Translations under genes and position numbers: made by a program
Origin: Treponema denticola
GTDB lineage: Bacteria; Spirochaetota; Spirochaetia; Treponematales; Treponemataceae
NCBI RefSeq assembly: GCF_024181405.1
Contig: NZ_CP051302.1
Span: forward strand, 2,356,001 to 2,420,000
Reading direction: 5' to 3'
DNA length: 64,000 nt
Part shown: positions 45,029 through 54,900 of the stretch, one piece after another
Numbering within the stretch: position 1 is the stretch's first letter
Layout of the letters: each line of letters begins with the position of its first letter
The notes under the pieces: model-generated
What the model saw: the letters and a program-made list of their open reading frames with translations, nothing else
Databases searched by the model: none
What the model was told of the DNA's origin: nothing

Positions 45029-46289
45029 GTTTAGACACATCTGCAATAAGAGAAATAATTTTACTTGTTTCAACCTTTTCTACTTTGAAGTCGACTTCGC
45101 CTATAGTAATCAATTCGCCTTCCTTGGGAAGATATTCTGCCGTTTCAAGAATGAGGCCGCCTATAGTATCATTATAATCCGAATGAAAATCAGTATTTAA
45201 AATACTATTAAGCTGAATTAGAGGAACAGCCCCGGGAATTAAAATATGCGTAACGTCAACAATTTTCATTCCGCTTAAAGGATTGGTTTTTGTTTTAGAA
45301 TATTCATCTTGGATAGAACCGAAGATAGCCGTACTTATATCATCAATTGTGATAAGTCCCGCAGTGGAACCGTATTCATCTATAACAAAGGCCATATTTC
45401 TTTTATTTTTGCTCATCGTTTTTATAGCCGAAAAAATATTTGCTGTTTTCGGAATAAACAGAGCCCGTCTTATAATTTTATTTATATCCATTTCCGCATT
45501 ATGGCTTCTATAAAATAAAATATCTTTATAATGCACACTGCCTATTATTTTATCTTTTTCTCCTTTATAAACGGGAAGGCGGGAAAACATTGTTTTACGA
45601 AAAATGCTTACCATATTTTCGAGTGATGAATTTATATCGAGGCTGACAATATCCTCTTTTTTTGTCATTATGCTTTGCAGCTTTAATTCATGGAGCCTTA
45701 CAGCTCTTTTAATTAATTCATGCTCGCCCGTTTGAAAAGTCCCGTCTGCCAAACTTATATTTATAAGAGTTTCCAAATAATCTTCGGAAAGTTCGGAGCT
45801 TTGATTGTTTTGTTTTTTTGAAACAAGTTTAATAATAAAATTAGACATGAGCGAAAAAATAAAAATAAAGGGTTTTAAAAGAAACCTTACAAGCGACAGA
45901 GGTACTAAAAATGTTCTTGTAATTTCTACGGCATTATAAGCAGCTACAGCCTTGGGTAAAATTTCAGCAAAGATAATTATAAGAACCGTTGCAATAGCAG
46001 TAGCTGCCGGAATATGCTGCTGTCCGTACGTATCTATAACAAAGGCCGTTATCAAAGCCGAAGAAAGGGTGTTTACAAAATTGGTACCTATAAGAGTTGC
46101 ACTTACAATCTCGTCTTTCCTTTCAATAAGAAAAGCAAGTCTTCGGCTTTTTTTTGTCTGGATTTTTTTTATTGCCTTATATTCGGTTCTTGTAATTGCC
46201 GTAATTGCCGTTTCGGATGCAGAAAAGAAAAATGCACAAAAAAGAAGAGCTATAAATTCTATTATCATTAAGGCTAATTCAAATTTCAT
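44991..46289 (-). CDS. CNNM/CorC (HlyC-like) membrane protein with CBS domains
   Basis: This 432-residue protein has a DUF21 membrane domain (about 1-180), a CBS pair (about 200-330) and a C-terminal CorC/HlyC domain. The segment FFSASETAITAI is typical of the first helix, and FVIDEYGSTAGLITIDDI of the CBS region. Members move magnesium or other divalent ions; the older name hemolysin C is misleading. It overlaps its upstream homologue by 4 nt, giving a tandem pair that may form a heteromer. The stop lies inside the 3' end of moxR on the other strand. Confidence 0.88.
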   Translation of the reverse strand: MKFELALMIIEFIALLFCAFFFSASETAITAITRTEYKAIKKIQTKKSRRLAFLIERKDEIVSATLIGTNFVNTLSSALITAFVIDTYGQQHIPAATAIATVLIIIFAEILPKAVAAYNAVEITRTFLVPLSLVRFLLKPFIFIFSLMSNFIIKLVSKKQNNQSSELSEDYLETLINISLADGTFQTGEHELIKRAVRLHELKLQSIMTKKEDIVSLDINSSLENMVSIFRKTMFSRLPVYKGEKDKIIGSVHYKDILFYRSHNAEMDINKIIRRALFIPKTANIFSAIKTMSKNKRNMAFVIDEYGSTAGLITIDDISTAIFGSIQDEYSKTKTNPLSGMKIVDVTHILIPGAVPLIQLNSILNTDFHSDYNDTIGGLILETAEYLPKEGELITIGEVDFKVEKVETSKIISLIADVSKLTAGAQFPKAFQ

Positions 46290-47605
46290 TCTTCATCTCC
46301 TGCAATATTTACTTGCAGTTCGCTTATTCTGTTTCCCTCGGTTTTCATAACCGTGAAATTATAGTTTTCTATTTTTATTGTAGAACCTATTTGCGGAACC
46401 TCTCCGCATTTTTCCATAATAAGACCGCCTATTGTGTCATAATACTCGGAAGAAAATGAAGTTCCCAGATTTTCATTTAAATCGCTCAGCCTCATGCTGC
46501 CTAAAATGGTTTGACTAAGATTTTGAGTTGCTTCATCATTTATATTATCAAGATTTGGATCCTCTGCTGCGGCATCATCCGTATCGTATTCATCGGCTAT
46601 GTTCCCGAATATCTCTTCATTTAAATCTTCAAGAGTTGCAATACCTAAAGTTCCGCCGTACTCGTCGATAACCACAACCATGTTCTGTTTTTCTTTTCTA
46701 AATATTTCCTGCAACTTTGAAAGCTCGGTATTTTCAAAAACAAGAACAGGCTTACGTAAATATTTTTTTATATCGAATTTTTCTTTTGATTCTTGTAAAA
46801 AATCTTTTGCAGCCGCTTCCGAAAACAAAAAATCTTTAATATAAAAAATACCGATAATTTCATCTATGTCTTCTTCATAAACCGGAAACCTTGAAAATCT
46901 TGAAGAATGGGAAAGCTCAATAATTTCTTTCGGGTTTACATCAGCTGTAAGGCCTATTATATCGGGTCTGGGTGTCATAATATTTTTTACGGTTATATCG
47001 CCGTAGCTTAATATTTTTTCGAGGACGGCTTTTTCTTCCGAGCGAAGATCTCCATGCTCTTGACTTACATCAAAGAAATCTTTTAAGTCTGCATCGGTTA
47101 ATGCCTCATTCGATTGCAGATTTTTTACACCTAAAAATTTTAAAAAGAATTTTGTAAAACCCGAAAAGAGCCATTCAAGAGGTGCAAGCACTTTAATTAA
47201 AAACAAAATAAAGCCTGAAAATTTTAAGGCTATCGGTTCGGAAAAAACCAAGGCAATCGATTTAGGCAGTATCTCACCAAAAATTAAAATTGCAATAGTT
47301 GCAGCCGTTACTGCAATACTTAATCCCTTAGCTCCCACAAGCTCTACCATTAGAGCTGTTAATATTACCGATATTAAAATATTTACCAGACTATTTCCTA
47401 TCAAAGAAGTTGTTAAAAACTTTTGCTTATTTTTTAAAATTTTTTCAACTCTTGCGGCCTTTTTATTTTTCTTTTCGCGTAAATATTTTATTTTCAATTT
47501 ATTTACGGATAAAAAGGCTGTTTCTCCCGATGAGAACATCATCGATAAAAAAAGTAGAATAATTAAAAGTAAAATATAAGACCATTGCGGAGGAGGTTCG
47601 GTCAT
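46286..47605 (-). CDS. CNNM/CorC (HlyC-like) membrane protein, paralogue of downstream gene
   Basis: This 439-residue protein has the same layout as the following gene: DUF21 membrane domain (about 10-195, with FSSGETAFLSVNKLK), a CBS pair and a CorC/HlyC domain. The CBS region contains VVVIDEYGGTLGIATLEDL. The two proteins align along their whole length and evidently arose by duplication. It begins 11 bp after the P-II-like gene, so ion transport, the P-II protein and the DUF1538 protein are probably made together. Confidence 0.88.
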   Translation of the reverse strand: MTEPPPQWSYILLLIILLFLSMMFSSGETAFLSVNKLKIKYLREKKNKKAARVEKILKNKQKFLTTSLIGNSLVNILISVILTALMVELVGAKGLSIAVTAATIAILIFGEILPKSIALVFSEPIALKFSGFILFLIKVLAPLEWLFSGFTKFFLKFLGVKNLQSNEALTDADLKDFFDVSQEHGDLRSEEKAVLEKILSYGDITVKNIMTPRPDIIGLTADVNPKEIIELSHSSRFSRFPVYEEDIDEIIGIFYIKDFLFSEAAAKDFLQESKEKFDIKKYLRKPVLVFENTELSKLQEIFRKEKQNMVVVIDEYGGTLGIATLEDLNEEIFGNIADEYDTDDAAAEDPNLDNINDEATQNLSQTILGSMRLSDLNENLGTSFSSEYYDTIGGLIMEKCGEVPQIGSTIKIENYNFTVMKTEGNRISELQVNIAGDEE

Positions 47606-47616
47606 CCTATAAACAC

Positions 47617-48264
47617 CTATTTTATACCGTAAGCCTTGCTTATCGGAATAACAAAAAGAATTCCATGCCCGTCTTTTTCTACATCGGATTTTTTTCTGAT
47701 TGCCTCGACAACATTTTCAAGTTGATCGTCATCGACAATAGTTAAAACGATTTCTTTTTCGGGTTCAATCTCCATGTCAAAGATAAGCTTTGTTTGGTTA
47801 AGTCCCGATCCTCTTGCATGGATTATTGTTCCGCCTCGCGCTCCTGCTTCTAAAGAAGCATCAACGACTTCGCTTGCTTTTCCTCTATTAACAACAGTAA
47901 ATATTGCAGATTTCATAGTTTTTACCTCCTCCCGTTTAAATACGGGCTTTTCATCATCTAGGGTATTTTTAATATTAATAAAACTTAAAGGCATACGGAA
48001 TGCTATGCCGAAATTTTTACGAGTAAGATTGAACTTTTTATTTAGCTCATCCATAAGACCGTCTAAAAAATCTCCATGTCCGGCCGTTAAAATCAACTCT
48101 TTTCTTGTTTCTTGAATACCCAAAAAATCAAGAACTTTACTTTTTACCGTACCGAAGGCAATCATTATTGTAGCTCCGGTAAGGCCCTTATCTTTAGCGT
48201 ATCTTACGATTTTACGTGCACGCCCAAAAGGTACTAATATTATCAGAAGGGAAAAATCTTTCAT
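47617..48264 (-). CDS. Tandem P-II-like signalling protein
   Basis: This 215-residue protein has two P-II-like ferredoxin folds in tandem: about 1-95 (start FSLLIILVPFGRARKIVRYAKDKG) and about 115-213 (AIFTVVNRGKASEVVDASLEAGARGGTIIHARG). P-II proteins normally work as trimers of single domains and sense ATP, ADP and 2-oxoglutarate or other ligands. The canonical uridylylation Tyr of GlnB is not evident. It overlaps the DUF1538 gene by 4 nt, so it probably regulates that membrane protein. Neither glutamine synthetase nor amtB is near. Confidence 0.8.
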   Translation of the reverse strand: MKDFSLLIILVPFGRARKIVRYAKDKGLTGATIMIAFGTVKSKVLDFLGIQETRKELILTAGHGDFLDGLMDELNKKFNLTRKNFGIAFRMPLSFINIKNTLDDEKPVFKREEVKTMKSAIFTVVNRGKASEVVDASLEAGARGGTIIHARGSGLNQTKLIFDMEIEPEKEIVLTIVDDDQLENVVEAIRKKSDVEKDGHGILFVIPISKAYGIK

Positions 48265-49742
48265 TTTTGTTCTCCTGCGCTTTTAATCTTAAATATTAAT
48301 CCTAAAATTTGTAACGAAATAATAGGAGCCAATGCGACGGCAGCTATAATACCGAATCCGTCTATCAATACATTTGCTGTCGGAGTGGAATTAGCAAGGC
48401 CCTGAGCAAGGGATAAAACAAAGGTCGCGGTCATGGGACCTGAAGCAACACCTCCGGCATCAAAGGCTATACTTACAAAAAGATCCGGAACAATGATTGA
48501 TAATAAAAGAGAAACTATATATCCGGGTAGAAGCATATGCCATAACTGAAAGGACGGTTCTATAATTCTTAATAACGAAAGCATTACTGCAAAGCTGACG
48601 CCTATACATAAAAAGGTCAAAACTATCTTACGCGGAATATGGCCGCTAGTTACGTTTTCTATTTGTACAGTTAAAACATAAACGGCAGGTTCAGCCAAGA
48701 TAGAAACAATACCTATCAGAGCTCCGATAAAAAGAATTAAGGAGCGCGTGCCTATTTCACCTAAGCGGCTTCCCATCGCTATTCCTACATCCAAGAAGCC
48801 CGATTTTGCTCCCCACATAAACAGAAATAAACCTATCAATGTAATTATAAGACCTTTAATAATGGGAATTAAATCCTTAGCCCTCAACTTTATACTTACA
48901 AAATTTGTAATTAAAAATATTAACGTTAAGGGTAAAAGGGACAAAAGGCACTCATAAAGTACCGGCAAAAAATGTTCCGCAAAGGGATAGAATATTTGTG
49001 AGTGTATATCTAAATTGAAGACAAAATCGTCGGCGGATATTTGCTTTGTTTTCCCGAATACGCTCAAAGCCAAAACTGCGACGATTGCACCTGCCGAAGC
49101 CATGCCTACAAGTCCAAATGAGTCTCTTTCGGATGCAGCCGAGTCTTTTTTCATCTCGGAAACACCGGCTGCTAAGGCCAGAATAAAGGGTACGGTTATT
49201 GCTCCTGTAGTTGTTCCCGAAGAATCAAACGCTATCGAAATAAATTCTGAAGAGGAAAAGAGAGAGAGCAAAAATATTACGCCGTAAGATAGAGCAAAAA
49301 TAATTTTTTGCGAAACATTAAATACGGTTCGTAAAATACCGAAAACCACAAAGGCTGCAACACCGACAGAAACAACTATTATAAGCCTTAATGCCGGAAT
49401 CCCGCTTTTTGTTACTGTATTTACCTGACTTGCCAAAATCTGTAAATCGGGTTCAGCAATTGAAATTAAAAAACCGAGGGCAAAGCCTCCTAAAATCAAA
49501 ATCAGAACATTATTCCTTTTTGTGATTTCTTTGCCCATTTGTAAACCGATTTTTGTAACACTCATTTCGATTCCAAACAGAAAGAAAGCCAGCCCTAATA
49601 TTATGCATACACTCCCGATTAAAAATCTAATAAAGACACTGTAATCGATATGAATAAATGCAAAATTCAAGATAGTAGTCAAAATAACGATGGGTAAAAC
49701 CGACATTAAGACTTCTTTAAATTTATCAATTAGAATATTCAT
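48261..49742 (-). CDS. DUF1538 integral membrane protein (tandem)
   Basis: This 493-residue polytopic protein contains two copies of the DUF1538 membrane domain. The repeated signatures are FALGFLISIAEPDLQILASQ in the first half and IGIVSILAEPAVYVLT in the second. Matching acidic motifs (SIAFDSSGTTTGAITVPF and SIAFDAGGVASGPMTATF) also occur in both halves, pointing to an internal duplication with a two-fold pseudo-symmetric transporter. The substrate is not established. The following P-II-like gene overlaps by 4 nt. Confidence 0.82.
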   Translation of the reverse strand: MNILIDKFKEVLMSVLPIVILTTILNFAFIHIDYSVFIRFLIGSVCIILGLAFFLFGIEMSVTKIGLQMGKEITKRNNVLILILGGFALGFLISIAEPDLQILASQVNTVTKSGIPALRLIIVVSVGVAAFVVFGILRTVFNVSQKIIFALSYGVIFLLSLFSSSEFISIAFDSSGTTTGAITVPFILALAAGVSEMKKDSAASERDSFGLVGMASAGAIVAVLALSVFGKTKQISADDFVFNLDIHSQIFYPFAEHFLPVLYECLLSLLPLTLIFLITNFVSIKLRAKDLIPIIKGLIITLIGLFLFMWGAKSGFLDVGIAMGSRLGEIGTRSLILFIGALIGIVSILAEPAVYVLTVQIENVTSGHIPRKIVLTFLCIGVSFAVMLSLLRIIEPSFQLWHMLLPGYIVSLLLSIIVPDLFVSIAFDAGGVASGPMTATFVLSLAQGLANSTPTANVLIDGFGIIAAVALAPIISLQILGLIFKIKSAGEQK

Positions 49743-49792
49743 AACCGAATAATATTATTGACTAAATTTTGATTTTGGTCAATAGGAAGAAA

Positions 49793-51673
49793 TTATTTAT
49801 GTCTAAGGGCAGATGAGATTGTCTTTAAAATAATATCCCCGTATTTGTCTTTCTTTGCTTTTCCTATTCCAAAGATATTATCCAAATCGGCAGTTGTTGT
49901 AGGTTTTTTTAAGCCCAAATCAAAGATGGTCTTATCCGAAAAAATAATATAGGCCGGAACCCTTGCCTCATCGGCAAGCTCCCTGCGCTTTTGTTTTAGT
50001 GCATCCACTATTGCCTTACTGCAAGCATCTAAAGTATTTTCAGATGTTTGAGGTTTTGATTTTTCTTTTACTTCTTTTTTAACGGAATTGTCTTTTTCAT
50101 AATTAAAAGGAAGCATGATACTTGTTCGGGCTTGGAGCTCTTCTTTTGCTTTTTGGGTAAGCGATAATACCGAGTAATCTTCATCTTTTACAAGATAGTC
50201 TTCCGCCAATAGAATACGGACAAGATTAAACCATCCTTCCCTATTGAATTCCGTACCTATCCCCCAGACGGAAAGATCATTATGCTTGTTTTCAAGTATT
50301 CGTTTTTGCTTTGAGCCTAAAAGGACATCGATTATATAGCTTGCTCCAAATCGGCATCCGGTTCTGACAACGCAGGATAAAAATTTCTGCACAGGAACAG
50401 TCAAATCGGTTTTTTCTATTTTTTCTCTGGAACAAAAATCGCAGCACGGAGCATCGCCCTGTATTTCCTTTAGTTTTTCTTCGGAAATATTTTCTCCGAA
50501 ATATTTTAAAATTGCCCGTCGGCGGCAGCTATTGGCTTGAGCATAATTACTTATAGCTGAAAGCATTGATTCGGCTTTTTTTACCTCATCGGGAGATTTA
50601 TCCTGCATCAAGAATTTGAGCTTAAAAATGTCGGCCGCCGAAAAAAGTAAAAGAGCATGAGCCGGATTTCCGTCTCGGCCTGCTCTGCCTATTTCCTGAT
50701 AATACTGTTCAATACTCTTGGGTAAATCAAAATGAATAACGAATCTTACGTTGGGCTTATTTATTCCCATCCCGAAGGCCACGGTTGCTACAATTATTTC
50801 TATATCGTCATTGATAAAATCGTTTTGAGTTTTTTGCCTAAGCTCGTCGGATAGTCCCGCATGGTAGGGTTTTGCATTATAGCCTAAAACCGATAATTGA
50901 ACGGCCAAGGTATCTGCCTGTTTGCGGGAAAAACAGTAAATAATTCCGCTTTCGCCCTTATGTTCTTTTAGAAAGTCCGAAGCCTGTTCAAAAGGCTTTT
51001 GCTTTTCTTTAACTTCCAAAAAAATGTTTTTGCGGTTAAAACCGGCAACAAACTCCTTTGGCGTTTTGAGCTTTAGTATTTTCTTTATATCTGAGCGAAC
51101 CTTTTCGGTTGCTGTTGCCGTTATGGCAAGACAGGCCGATTCTTTTAAGAGCTTGCGTATTTCAGCCAACTGCCTGTACTCCGGCCTAAAATCATGACCC
51201 CATTCCGAAATGCAGTGAGCTTCATCTATTGTAAGACAATCCACTTTTATTGAAGATAGCAGCTCTTTACATCGGTCACTGGCCAGCGTTTCAGGAGCAA
51301 CATAGAGAATTTTTACTTCTCCGTTTTTAATACGGCGTATATTATCGGCATATTTTTCCCAATCCAAGGAGCTGTTTAAGGCAACCGCTTCAACACCGAT
51401 AGTTTCCAAACCGCAAATTTGGTCATGCATAAGAGAGATAAGGGGAGAAACTACTATAGTTACCCCTTCAAAAATGAGGGCCGGAACCTGATAGCATAAA
51501 GATTTTCCGCCTCCTGTGGGCATTACCGCAAGGACATCTTTTTTTTGGAGAAGGCTGTCTATAATTTCTTTTTGGAAGGGCCTGAATTCGTCATATCCGA
51601 AGACCTGTTTTAAAATGTCTTCAGGGGAGGCGAGCTTTTTTTTACTGTCAGAACCTTTTGATCCGCGCGTCAT
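49793..51673 (-). CDS. recQ: ATP-dependent DNA helicase RecQ
   Basis: This 626-residue 3'-5' helicase acts in recombination and fork repair. The helicase core has MPTGGGKSLCYQVPAL, TIDEAHCISEWGHDFRPEY and QEIGRAGRDG. The RQC zinc site follows as C(x)n CDFC (SCRRRAILKYFGE ... CCDFCSRE). A HRDC domain covers about 545-620. Length is normal. It has a good promoter at 51685-51713 and converges with none of its neighbours; it points away from the CRISPR locus. Confidence 0.93.
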   Translation of the reverse strand: MTRGSKGSDSKKKLASPEDILKQVFGYDEFRPFQKEIIDSLLQKKDVLAVMPTGGGKSLCYQVPALIFEGVTIVVSPLISLMHDQICGLETIGVEAVALNSSLDWEKYADNIRRIKNGEVKILYVAPETLASDRCKELLSSIKVDCLTIDEAHCISEWGHDFRPEYRQLAEIRKLLKESACLAITATATEKVRSDIKKILKLKTPKEFVAGFNRKNIFLEVKEKQKPFEQASDFLKEHKGESGIIYCFSRKQADTLAVQLSVLGYNAKPYHAGLSDELRQKTQNDFINDDIEIIVATVAFGMGINKPNVRFVIHFDLPKSIEQYYQEIGRAGRDGNPAHALLLFSAADIFKLKFLMQDKSPDEVKKAESMLSAISNYAQANSCRRRAILKYFGENISEEKLKEIQGDAPCCDFCSREKIEKTDLTVPVQKFLSCVVRTGCRFGASYIIDVLLGSKQKRILENKHNDLSVWGIGTEFNREGWFNLVRILLAEDYLVKDEDYSVLSLTQKAKEELQARTSIMLPFNYEKDNSVKKEVKEKSKPQTSENTLDACSKAIVDALKQKRRELADEARVPAYIIFSDKTIFDLGLKKPTTTADLDNIFGIGKAKKDKYGDIILKTISSALRHK

Positions 51674-51684
51674 ATATGGATGAT

Positions 51685-51713
51685 ATTATACCCTAAAACG
51701 GCAAATTAGGCAA
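51685..51713 (-). promoter_or_regulatory. recQ promoter
   Basis: On the minus strand TTGCCT (51713-51708) and TATAAT (51690-51685) are separated by 17 bp, with the -10 about 12 bp before the recQ ATG. The 5' leader would be very short. Confidence 0.6.
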
Positions 51714-51771
51714 GCATTTTGTGAAAAGTTATAGGGAGCAGTCAATAACTCAAATAATTCAATATAAATTG

Positions 51772-51800
51772 TGGACAGGTAGAAAAAAATAAGTTATAAT
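51772..51800 (+). promoter_or_regulatory. Candidate promoter for the cas operon with antisense-tracr leader
   Basis: TGGACA (51772-51777) and TATAAT (51795-51800) are 17 bp apart and face cas9. A transcript from here would start near 51807 and run about 170 nt antisense through the tracrRNA before reaching cas9. On this strand the tracrRNA terminator hairpin lacks a T-run, so reading through is possible. Confidence 0.5.
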
Positions 51801-51813
51801 TTTGAGTAATTAA

Positions 51814-51843
51814 TAAAAAAAAGGCTTAACCATGTTAAGCCTT
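51814..51843 (-). terminator. Rho-independent terminator of tracrRNA
   Basis: On the minus strand AAGGCTTAAC and GTTAAGCCTT form a 10-bp stem around a short ATG-containing loop, and a run of eight or more T follows (51822-51814). Confidence 0.85.
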
Positions 51844-51937
51844 GATGCTCCACAATGAGCGGTCCCAAAAGGGACGATTTTGATGAATTCTTATTTGAAC
51901 TCGTTGTGTAATTTAAGATGGATCCTAAATTGTGTAT
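51815..51937 (-). ncRNA. tracrRNA of the type II-A CRISPR system
   Basis: A 22-bp stretch at 51903-51924 is identical to part of the CRISPR repeat. Since the array is transcribed on the plus strand, the tracrRNA must come from the minus strand to pair with it. Such a transcript would have the anti-repeat at its 5' part, then a linker, a hairpin (GTCCC/GGGAC, about 51876-51861), and a terminator at 51843-51814. This agrees with the T. denticola tracrRNA as I recall it. The start is inferred from the promoter at 51944-51972. Confidence 0.9.
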
Positions 51938-51943
51938 ACTGTT

Positions 51944-51972
51944 ATTATAATACTTTTTAAAGGAATGGTCAA
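51944..51972 (-). promoter_or_regulatory. tracrRNA promoter, overlapping the cas9 translation start region
   Basis: On the minus strand TTGACC (51972-51967) and TATAAT (51949-51944) are separated by 17 bp. The -10 lies in the palindrome ATTATAAT (51944-51951), which also reads TATAAT on the plus strand (51946-51951). The -35 sits 3 bp from the cas9 ATG. Confidence 0.75.
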
Positions 51973-51975
51973 GGT

Positions 51976-54900
51976 ATGAAAAAGGAAATTAAGGATTATT
52001 TTCTCGGATTGGATGTAGGAACCGGATCGGTTGGTTGGGCAGTTACTGATACTGACTATAAACTCTTAAAGGCTAATCGTAAAGACCTTTGGGGAATGAG
52101 GTGTTTTGAGACGGCGGAAACTGCGGAAGCGAGAAGGCTTCACAGAGGAGCTCGGCGCCGTATTGAGAGAAGAAAAAAAAGAATAAAGCTGCTTCAAGAG
52201 CTTTTTTCCCAAGAAATTGCAAAAATAGATGAGGGATTTTTCCAAAGAATGAAGGAAAGCCCTTTCTATGCAGAAGACAAGACTATATTACAGGAAAACA
52301 CTCTTTTTAATGATAAAGATTTTACCGATAAGACCTACCATAAAGCCTATCCTACCATAAACCATCTGATAAAGGCTTGGATTGAAAACAAGGTAAAGCC
52401 GGATCCAAGGTTATTATACTTAGCCTGTCATAATATTATAAAAAAAAGAGGTCATTTTTTATTCGAGGGCGATTTCGATTCGGAAAATCAGTTTGATACT
52501 TCTATACAAGCCCTTTTTGAATATCTGCGTGAAGATATGGAAGTCGATATTGATGCCGATAGCCAAAAAGTAAAAGAGATTTTAAAGGATAGCTCTTTAA
52601 AAAATTCCGAAAAACAAAGCCGCCTTAATAAGATGTTAGGACTGAAGCCCTCCGACAAGCAAAAGAAAGCTATTACTAATTTAATATCAGGCAACAAAAT
52701 AAACTTTGCCGATCTTTATGATAATCCGGATTTAAAGGATGCGGAGAAAAATAGTATATCTTTTTCGAAAGATGATTTTGATGCTTTGAGTGATGATCTT
52801 GCTTCCATTCTAGGAGATTCTTTTGAGCTTTTATTAAAAGCAAAGTCTGTATATAACTGCTCGGTTCTTTCCAAGGTAATAGGAGATGAACAGTATCTTT
52901 CTTTTGCAAAGGTAAAAATATATGAAAAGCATAAAACCGATTTGACTAAATTAAAAAATGTTATAAAAAAGCATTTCTCAAACGATTATAAAAAAGTATT
53001 CGGATACAATAAAAACGAAAAAAATAACAACAATTACTCCGGATATGTAGGCGTATGTAAAACCAAGAGTAAAAAACTAATTATAAACAATTCTGTAAAT
53101 CAAGAAGATTTTTACAAATTTTTAAAAACTATCCTTTCAGCAAAATCCGAGATAAAGGAAGTAAATGATATATTGGCTGAAATTGAAACAGGGACTTTTT
53201 TACCTAAACAGATATCTAAAAGCAATGCGGAGATTCCTTATCAATTACGCAAGATGGAGCTGGAAAAAATATTAGCAAATGCGGAAAAACATTTTTCTTT
53301 TTTAAAACAAAAAGATGAAAAAGGTTTATCTCACAGTGAAAAAATCATAATGCTTTTAACATTTAAGATTCCCTATTATATTGGACCTATAAACGATAAC
53401 CATAAAAAATCTTTTCGCGATAGATGCTGGGTAATAAAAAAAGAAAAATCGCCTTCCGATAAAACTACTCCGTGGAACTTTTTTGATCATATCGATAAAG
53501 AAAAAACAGCTGAAGAATTTATTACAAGCAGAACCAATTTTTGCACATATTTAATAGGAGAATCTGTTTTACCCAAAAACTCTCTTTTATATTCCGAGTA
53601 TACCGTTTTAAATGAAATCAATAATTTACAGATTATCATTGACGGGAAAAATATCTGCGATACTAAACTAAAACAAAAAATATACGAAGAGTTATTTAAA
53701 AAATATAAAAAAATTACACAAAAACAGATTTCAATTTTTATCAAACACGAAGGTATTTGCAATAAAACGGATGAAGTAATTATTCTAGGCATCGATAAAG
53801 AATGTACATCTTCGTTAAAATCATATATAGAACTTAAAAACATATTCGGAAAGCAAGTAGATGAAATTTCTACAAAGAATATGCTTGAAGAAATTATACG
53901 ATGGGCTACTATTTATGATGAAGGAGAAGGTAAAACAATACTTAAAACAAAAATAAAAGCCGAATATGGAAAATATTGTTCTGATGAACAGATCAAAAAA
54001 ATTCTAAATCTTAAATTTTCGGGTTGGGGCCGATTATCACGCAAATTCTTTGAAACCGTCACATCAGAAATGCCGGGTTTTAGCGAACCGGTAAATATAA
54101 TAACTGCAATGCGGGAAACTCAAAATAATTTAATGGAGCTGCTTAGCAGCGAATTTAAATTTACTGAAAATATTAAAAAGATAAATTCGGGATTTGAAGA
54201 TGTTGAAAAACAATTTTCATATGACGGTTTGGTTAAGCCTTTGTTTTTATCACCATCGGTAAAAAAAATGTTGTGGCAGACTTTAAAACTTGTAAAAGAA
54301 ATATCGCATATTACCCAAGCCCCTCCTAAAAAAATATTTATCGAAATGGCAAAGGGAGCAGAGCTTGATCCTATGAGGACTAAGACAAGATTAAAAATTT
54401 TACAGGACTTGTACAGTAACTGTAAAAATGATGCGGATGCATTTAGCTCCGAGATAAAAAATCTTTCAGGTAAAATAGAAAATGAAGATAATTTAAGGCT
54501 TCGCAGCGATAAACTTTATCTTTATTACACACAGCTTGGAAAGTGTATGTATTGCGGTAAACCGATTGAAATAGGCCATGTATTTGACACAAGCAACTAT
54601 GATATAGATCATATTTATCCCCAATCCAAAATTAAAGATGACAGTATAAGCAATCGAGTTTTAGTATGCAGCAGTTGCAATAAAAATAAGGAAGATAAAT
54701 ATCCTTTGAAGTCTGAAATTCAATCAAAGCAAAGGGGCTTTTGGAATTTTTTACAAAGAAATAACTTTATAAGTCTTGAAAAATTGAATAGGTTAACAAG
54801 GATTACTCCAATCTCAGATGACGAAACGGCAAAATTCATTGCCAGACAACTTGTAGAAACAAGACAGGCAACCAAGGTAGCTGCAAAAGTATTAGAAAAA

